Source: Pinus tabuliformis (Eukaryota; Streptophyta; Pinopsida; Pinales; Pinaceae). Taken from it: a DNA stretch of 64,000 bases. Each line of letters begins with the position of its first letter. Within the stretch, counting starts at the first letter, position 1. Location: NCBI GenBank assembly GCA_031772625.1, contig CM062815.1, forward strand, positions 913,786,979-913,850,978, in the 5' to 3' direction. Positions 56,801 to 64,000 of the stretch are shown here, one piece after another. The notes beneath the pieces are model-generated. The model did not search any database and had not been told where the DNA came from. It was given only the letters and a program-made list of their open reading frames with translations. A program made the translations under genes and the position numbers.

Positions 56801-58330
56801 ACTGCATTGTGGGTTTCAATTGGTCAAGGTTTCTCAAGAGAAGTGAAGTTTGAAGCCACATTCCCATGCCATAGAAGCTCTCAGCACCAACTCAGTCCCA
56901 ATCCATTGCATAGTGCCCAGAATGAGTTTTCCAACAATATATAGAAGTCCCAAAATGGACTTCTGGATAAGAAGATATGGCCTGTTGAAGATCAAGAGTT
57001 TTATTTCCCTGAAATGAAGGAAAAGAGATTATTAGAGGATCCTAGGCATATTAAGTCAAGCATATTGGGCACCCCACAGTCTCGCAATCCTGCATCTCAC
57101 ATCATTTCAATCTCGTACATTGGCTTATCGGGCATATCGGTGGGCCCTAGGAGTTCATAGGCTTATCAGCAATCAGCGGTGGGAAAATCCTGCATCACAC
57201 AATCCTGCATGGCCCCCACAATACTTGATGGGCCATCCTTAAGGAATTATGGGGGGGAACCACCAATTTAATGTGAAATCACCAGGGAGGGCTGAAATAG
57301 TTTAACAAAGGAAATGCATGCGAAGACAGGGATAGGCGGGCCCTTTCTCTATCCTCCACGAGGCGGTAGGGTTTATCGGAGGTTGGGGGCCCCAGGCACA
57401 ACAAAATGCGCAGATCAGCCATGTCAAAGTCATGCATCCTGCAATATCATAGTCCTACAAGACTGGAAAATTGGCGATCGGCATGGCGGAGAGGTTCTAA
57501 CTTAAAAATCTTGTAATGTCGCCAATTTGTGATATAGTGTTAGATCGTCGGGAAGGGGCCAATTCTATTTAACAAAGGAATTCACGAATAGACCAAGGCC
57601 AGGTAGGACATTTTCTCTCTCCTCTAGAGGGCCACATGGCGGATATGATTGGCCCTTATAGCTAACATGACAACTAATGTCATTATTGACGTGGCAGTAA
57701 GGGTGACATGTGGCACACAGATTCAGCATTTTCAGGGTCCTATGGGGGGCATTTCTAGGTGACATGCATCACCAATCACAAGGTGACACATGGCAATGAT
57801 GAAATCACCCCCCGTAGATCGGCGATCAACAGTCGCACACGTTAAAGTGCTCCTACACCAGAGTTCCTTCCAGGCTTGCGATTGCGATAAGCGTGAATCC
57901 TCCCAGACGCGATATATTATGTGATCTGGCTTATAAAGCTCCTATGTCTAGACAAGCAACTAGTGATGAGAAAGAAGGTAGAAGGTCCCCCTCTCTGGTG
58001 CTACGATTGCGATACTTCCGGTGGGCCCGACCCGTAGATCAGCGATCACAGGGTTCATGGGCAAATAACAGTGGCAATGCTTGGAAAGCACCGAATTGCG
58101 GGATTTCATAAAACAAAGGAAAAATACATTGGACAGGAGCCTGAAGGCCTTAGTGCCCGAGGACTCAACACTTGGTCGTAGCCCCCAGTCATATGATAAG
58201 AAAATAAGAAAGGGGTTAAACCAAAAGGGGACAAGGAGCATCACAGCCCGCCGCTCTACAACGCTTTCAAGAGTAAAAGTCTTGTTGCCTTGCAACCCCA
58301 ATAGCATGGTACATGGCTCTTAAGGTGGAT
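56801..58330. other. CG-containing repeat region, possibly LTR-derived
   Basis: Two related blocks start TTTAACAAAGGAA at 57,301 and 57,569, followed by AGAC/AGACC, GGCC and CTCTCTCC/CTCTATCC words (spacing ~268 bp). A TATA-like CTTATAAAGCTCC lies at ~57,930. GCGATC/GATTGCGAT words recur as in the element 1 LTR. No coding region was recognised; the ORFs overlapping it do not resemble known proteins. Confidence 0.4.
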
Positions 58331-59640
58331 GGGTCGGTAGTTGTGGCATTAAAGTAACTATGACGAAGAGTGTTGAAGACAGTATGGGGGGCTCGGTAAT
58401 ATTAAATGGCTCGTCATGGATCCTCACTCCTATACATAGCGAAGGACTGCCGAAACAGGTACTTACAATCAACCCACTCCATACTTCACATAACAAGGCA
58501 TTCAAGCAATAAAGGCAGAAGTGACGGGGTCAGTCGAGTAGCACAGGAGGCCATATCGGGAGCAAATTACAACCTGAGGCAGAGGAGATCACAGGACGGG
58601 AACAAAGAACTTTCATTTGCTTTTATGTCTAGTTGTTGACTTATTTTTATCCTATAACATGCCTTCCTTCAATGTGGTCATTAATTCCATAATATTTTTG
58701 GGCCATAGAGCCATCACGACCGATACAGCTAGTCAACCTGACAGTTGAGACTCGGCCAAAGATATTTTTTTGTAATGAATGTCCATGTGCCCCTATCCAA
58801 AATAAATAGGAGGAAGCAAGCCTTCATTCAGGTTCAAAAATCTACAAGAAAAAGACATGTTGTTTCAGATTTTATAATTTTAAGATATAGATCTTTAAGA
58901 ATATGAATAGATGGTGGTGATTCCCCCTTTGAGTATTACATTACGTTTTTCTCTCTTTTAAAACCCATTATGTTCATGTTTCTTCTGAATTCATGCAATT
59001 ATAGATGCTAGAAATTTTTTTTACCTTCTTATAGATTCACGTGTATTGATTGGTTGATGCATGTTCCTGTGAGTATTGCTAAAACCACCTCTTTAAACTA
59101 CACTACATGAATCATAGCACCCATTTTCCCTTCAGTCCATTATATCTTCTTGTAATTGAAATAAGTATAGGATTTCTTACTTGATTCAATATCTATGTGC
59201 CAAATATAGAATTCTTGATGTCATGAACTCTATATGATGAGTTATCCTTTCTCCTTATCCTCTTTCATTTTCTCTATAAATCTTATTAAGCCATAAGTCC
59301 TCAAACTACTCGGCCTCCACTCTTTTATGTTATATTTCTATGAGCTGTGTACGAGAAGAAATACCCTAAATACATAACTCATATCTCTGTATGAATAAAC
59401 CAACCCAATTCTCTTATATATATATATATATATATATAGAACATAAGTGATGTCTCCAATTTCCTGCAAATCATTTTAGACACACAAATCTAGATGTGCC
59501 CAAGCACTGGACTTGTAAGAAATCCAAGGTTGTCTCTGGGAGCTACAACATCTTTTGGCACCATTTCCGCAAAACGTATTGAAGGATTTTCCCCCTGGGA
59601 TATGATAAGTTGAGCACACTTTGTGTAGGTGACTAAAGAG
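58331..59640. other. Unassigned sequence with a TA microsatellite
   Basis: TA repeat at 59,415-59,439. No gene recognised. Confidence 0.45.
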
Positions 59641-59650
59641 GTTCTTATTG

Positions 59651-60308
59651 CATTCATCATCACCTTGGCGACTCCACAAACCCCCATTATCATTCATCAC
59701 CCTGGTGACTCCACTGTCTGAATATAAATTGTAAACACTCTGGCAGCGACATTTGTCAAGAAATGGAAGAGACAATGGAAGAGATGGAAAGCTTAATAAA
59801 GAACTCCTTATATAGACTAATAAAATTGGAATTAGAAAATATAAACCTTCAATGACAATATTCCTCTTTCTCTAATGAAGAACAAGAAGTCAGGACGCAT
59901 GAAGAAGAGGAGGATGATCTTGATGTAACGCTAAATGATGATGAGATGGATGATTGTTGGAAGCAGTTCTTCGATTTCATAATGGCTTAGTTTCACAATA
60001 GAAATGCTCTTCGGTCATCTAGAAAGATATCAATGGGACACGACCAAAACAAAGGCACTCCCTCCGAAGAGCCTCCCAGGCCAGCTGAGAAGGGGAAGGG
60101 ACTTTTAGATCCAAATTGCTTTAAGTCTGAAGTCCTCAAAGAAGAGAAGTCACCCTCCCTTTCCTGGCCCATATGTGAAGAAGGAAAGGAGCCAAGTAGT
60201 GTTTCTGGATCCCTCATCAAAAGGATATTGGTCAGCAGATATTTCATGAAAATAAGGCAACTAAAAATTTCACTAGTTAGTTTTATGACCCTTTGGGTGA
60301 CTACATAA
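59651..60308 (+). other. Possible retroelement leader and gag-like ORF remnant
   Basis: CATTCATCATCACC followed by TTGGCGACTCCAC (59,665) recurs 40 bp later as CATTCATCACCCTGGTGACT. TTGGCGACTCC resembles tRNA-Arg-type primer sites used by some Tat/Ogre elements. Downstream are acidic plus-strand stretches (HEEEEDDLD) and a 91-codon ORF (60,033-60,308) beginning near MGHDQNKGTPSEEPPRP. Weak evidence only. Confidence 0.25.
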
Positions 60309-62620
60309 CGACATTCTTAAGCCAAAAATAGAGGATGTTTCAAGAGAATGTATCGAGTTCTTTGTTTGAAGACTTTTCATAGTGCATGCCTGTTTTAATT
60401 TTTAATTTTCATGTGCATGAGGACACTATGTCGAACACCCAAATGTTGGCTTCGCTCCATTGGAGGGTTGAGCTCACTTAGGTGAATATAAGCGAGAATG
60501 TACATAAATAAGCTCACCAGATGTTATAGCAACATTTAACACCCTTGGTAGATTTGATGCTCTATGATATGGCCTAGGGCAACCCTTCCCTACCAAACTT
60601 GGTCCATTTTCTAAAAAGCAATGTTTTAAATCCCATACGTGATTATGCCCTATATAAATCACGTGTACAAGTGGATCAGCATATATCCAACCCACATATA
60701 TGTGTTAAAACATTAAAAACTATATAATCTCCCTTAATTCGAGCGGGGTTTATGGGTTTGACCTGATACCCACCTAATATAGCTCGTGGCCCAACTGTTT
60801 CCCAATTGAAAAAACTAATTTGGAGAAGTATAAATACATCTCCATGGGAAGGCCTAAAGGAATGGGAAGGATTAGATATTGATATTATAGTTGATTACAT
60901 CCATGATCAAGTCTGAAGATATCCCTATGCCTTTTGCACTCCTAGTCATAGGAAACCCCTGGATCAAGTCTGATCTTTTGGATCAGGCCTGGATTTTTTG
61001 TTTTTATTTATTGAGCTTTATATACACGCTTTTTACAGGATGCAGTAGTGTATACACACTAGTTTCTTCAAAGAAACTCGCGTATACACGGGTTTCATTT
61101 GTTTGAGTCACATATACACACTTCTTTGTCTTTCCACAATCACGTATACCTTATTTTAAATAAATTTTTCAAAATCTTAGACTCAGTTAAGATTGTTTCT
61201 TGGTGATTTTTGTTGTTTTATAGTCATTCACTGTGAGTAAAAATTTGCTTTCATGCAAGTTTTCAGTTTCTAATCTTCTTCTTGTTGAAAAACCTAGTCA
61301 ACCTAGGGTTTGCTTTTTGAGTAAAGTTTCAGTGTGGTCTTTGGGTTCAAGGCTTCTTGTAGAATTTCTTCGTTGTTTTGACTTTGTGGAACAAGAAATT
61401 TGTTGCAGTTTTGTTTATAACCCAACTTTCGGATTGCTTTTCTTTTCTTTCCTTTTTTGGTTGACCTATTTTGTTTTTCATGGTTTTTGAGTGCCTCTTT
61501 GGCGATCTTGAAAGTCTTTCTTGACATTCTTTTGGTTTTTTGAAGTCCTTTATACTGTTTTTCAGATCAATCTATGCAATTATGTAGTCCTTTGTTGTTT
61601 CAAGTTTTATTATATTAATGTTGTGCATAACTTGTGAATTTTGGGACTCTTTATGCTTATTTTTGGTCTTGGAATTTTAGTAGTCTTTGTGTTCTCAAAA
61701 AATTCTTTGGGTTCTTTAAAAAATAAAAGGATGAAAACATCATTCTTTCATTTCTTTTTCTTTTCAGTTTTTTGTTTTGGTTTCTTCATTATTCTTTAGC
61801 AATTGTGAACTTTTTTCGATTGGTTTTGCTTGGTTTTGAGGGAAGTTTGTCATTTAATTTGTGCCCTCCTTGTAGTCAAGTTGGCCTATTTATCTTGTGA
61901 AGGGACACATTTTATTATTGTATGAGCATCCATAGAATCTTGCACCATCGTTATATTAAAAATTAAGTTAATTTGCACTGCAAGCATTTTAGTCTTTTTG
62001 TTAGATTTTGAGTGTGTGGAGCATTTTTTCTAAAAAAAGAAAACAAATTGTTTTTATAAGTTTATTTGTAGAACCTTATAGAAATCTCTTTTCATCAAAG
62101 AAAAATAGCTGCATTTTCATATAGCTAAGTTTCTATTGATTTCTTTTGCGTCAAAACACCACAATTTTTACTCTCATTTTATGCATAACCTAAAGAACAA
62201 CCTTTTAAAATCAAGCACTTAATTAAAAAGAACTAGAAAAAATTTTATTTGTCACTAATTACATCAACAAGTCTAGCTCTTTAGGGCCTTGGAATAGGTG
62301 AGTGGAGATTTAACTCTGCAAGGCCACTCAAACTGTTAAACATAGATGTTGAATAATGAGTGAAATCCAGTGTCGTTAGAAAGACCAGGAAAGCTCCTTT
62401 CTACCGGGAGTCAAGCACGAGGGAGAGTGAAGACAAGGAAAGAGAGATACCCCTCTCCTACTTGTTGGATCCTACCTCGAGACTGTTCCACCTGACTTTT
62501 GATACAAATTGGTGTCCATAGTTGTTATTCCTAGGGACCACATAGGTCGCTATAGAGGGGAATCTCGCAACACCTGAGGTAGACGTTGCATCACATTCAT
62601 TAGTACTTCTGGGGGGTTGT
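60309..62620. other. Unassigned, partly T-rich region
   Basis: A TATA-like GTATAAATACA lies near 60,829. Repeated TATACAC words occur at 61,020-61,150, and the region 61,200-62,100 is T-rich on the plus strand. No protein domain was recognised. The ORFs in the T-rich part are low complexity. Confidence 0.4.
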
Positions 62621-62849
62621 TGTGGGGAAAAGTATCCGATGCGGATGACCCTATCCCTACTCTAAAGGTGACAGTCTTTAGCAACAACTGAAAGTAAAGT
62701 TTTGATGATTTCCTTTATGAAAGTACAGAGAGAATGAAGAAAGATTAACCAACCTGGTGTCTTTTGCTTAGTTGATCCTTGCCCTCTCTCTTTGTCTCTT
62801 GTTCCCAGCTCCTTGCTCTCTTTGCCGGTCCAGCTACACACAGATCCTG

Positions 62850-63680
62850 CACAAAACAAGAGAGCAAACTACAAAATACATGTACTCATAACTGAAGCAT
62901 GGATTAGGATGAATCAAATATACATGTAAATACAATACGTCAATGCAATACAAGTATATAGGAGAACATGCAAAACTTTATTGATAGAAGTAACAGGGTT
63001 CTGAGAAGGTTACAACCAATGATGGCTCCAATCCAGCAGCACCTCCTCAGCAGCAAGAACTCTCCTCTTCACCTCTAGTAAAACAATCACCCAATAGCTC
63101 TAACTGTAATCCAACAGCACCTCCTTGCTTTACACAAAATTCCAGCCTCCTTAGACCTCATAGAAGAGCTCTATATATAGGATAGAAGAAGAGAGGATGA
63201 GTCAGCTTGAGACTGACATGAAGCTGCCTTGTGTCCTCTCCCTCTTCAGTTAATCTTCAGTTCTTGAGTCCACTTGGAGATCCTTGGTTACACATGGTGA
63301 TCAAGTACCTCTTACTCATCACAAGGCGAATCTGATGAACCAAGTGTCAGTTTGGAAGCTTCCTGGGCAGTTGACACCTTGCAGAATCACTGTGCCACTT
63401 GGCCAATCTCGCCCAGCGCTGGTAGCCTTCATTACTTTGACTTCCAGCACAGGTACAGAGTGGGACAGTTGCATTACAGCGCAGAAGCTCAGTTAAGCAG
63501 CTGACATGATCCAAAATAAGCCTGTTTTGAAGTGTTTTCAGGTGGAGAACTGATTGGAAGTGCTGTTGTTTGATGACCTTGTTCTTTTAGGGGTAAGAAC
63601 AACATGTTTAGGGACTGAGGATCCCTGTGATTATTGACATTTCATGCTCCATGATGCGAGGCACAAAAATGTCTATAACA
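62850..63680 (-). repeat. Putative LTR, minus orientation
   Basis: The minus strand starts TGTTATAGACA at 63,680, has TATATATA at 63,173-63,180 and AATAAA at 62,978-62,983. This is the U3-R-U5 order of an LTR. The inner end near 62,850 and any partner LTR are not established. Repeated CAGCACCTCCT words lie near 63,040 and 63,115. Confidence 0.35.
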
Positions 63681-63681
63681 G

Positions 63682-64000
63682 GGGTACCCTTGCAAAGCTT
63701 GGGTACTTTCACCGGCTAAGGATTTTTTCTAGGGGTCAGCGTAACTATTTCTATCACCTTCACTGGTAGGTTTGGGTCGTCATTATCCCAAACTATCTTT
63801 GAAAGGTCCTTGATTTCACTTTCTTGTATTTTGGTGTTCAGCCCTCATCACCCAAAATGAAAATACCTGGAAGTTTCTTGATTTGGAGAGGAAAATTCCA
63901 ATCCTTTCTAGATTCCTCTTCCAATCGGAAGACGATATAGAGGTTGAAGAACTCCCTGAGTCTCTTGTGACTCCTTCTTCTCCTCTCCCTCCCAATAATC
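63682..64000 (-). other. Possible coding remnant at the window edge
   Basis: The minus strand reads ESEIKDLSKIVWDNDDPNLP and VKVIEIVTLTPRKNP in one frame, broken by stops. The composition is protein-like, but I cannot assign a family. It may be the 3' end of a retroelement ORF upstream of the putative LTR. Confidence 0.25.

Overview
The window looks like intergenic DNA from a seed plant with a very large, repeat-rich nuclear genome. I infer a gymnosperm, from many old degraded LTR retrotransposons, very long LTRs, low gene density and one intron-containing plant receptor kinase; no marker in the sequence proves this. It contains one host gene (a frameshifted LRR receptor kinase) and one intact ORF of unknown function carried inside a transposable unit. 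Almost everything else is retrotransposon sequence or simple repeat. I found no tRNA, rRNA or CRISPR array.

Bases 1-29,080 form one nest of four LTR retrotransposons, all on the minus strand. Element 3 is outermost: Gag remnant, no recognisable pol, LTRs of about 3.3 kb, left LTR starting outside the window. Its left LTR was hit by element 2 (Ty3/gypsy, 609-bp LTR, initiator-Met primer site). The integrase of element 2 was then hit by element 1 (165-9,761, 2.3-kb LTRs, target duplication GAAGG). The right LTR of element 3 was hit by a Ty1/copia element (23,180-28,489, duplication TTACT). Removing element 1 rejoins the integrase reading frame of element 2.

Bases 29,081-36,200 hold a ~1.1-kb degenerate array built on CCATGGTCA-type words, a CT/TA microsatellite, a ~230-bp imperfect hairpin and AT-rich DNA without recognised genes. 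Bases 36,397-40,031 are a non-RD LRR receptor kinase whose ectodomain/membrane part and kinase part lie in different frames. W-box motifs, two inside a perfect 38-bp tandem duplication, lie upstream.

Bases ~41,380-54,400 are a tandem pair of ~1.6-kb units. Each serves as an empty site for insertions in the other: a 3.68-kb TG...CA unit (41,804-45,486) carrying the 518-codon ORF, a pol-deleted chromodomain Ty3 element (47,102-50,150, duplication ATGCA), and a ~3.0-kb insertion containing a 187-bp perfect palindrome. Bases 54,400-64,000 are degraded retroelement remnants (integrase C-terminus, LTR-like segments) and unassigned DNA.

The most unusual features are: (a) two different elements that lost most of pol but kept one reading frame across the deletions; (b) an intact ORF in what may be a giant solo LTR; (c) the perfect palindrome; (d) the CCATGGT array.
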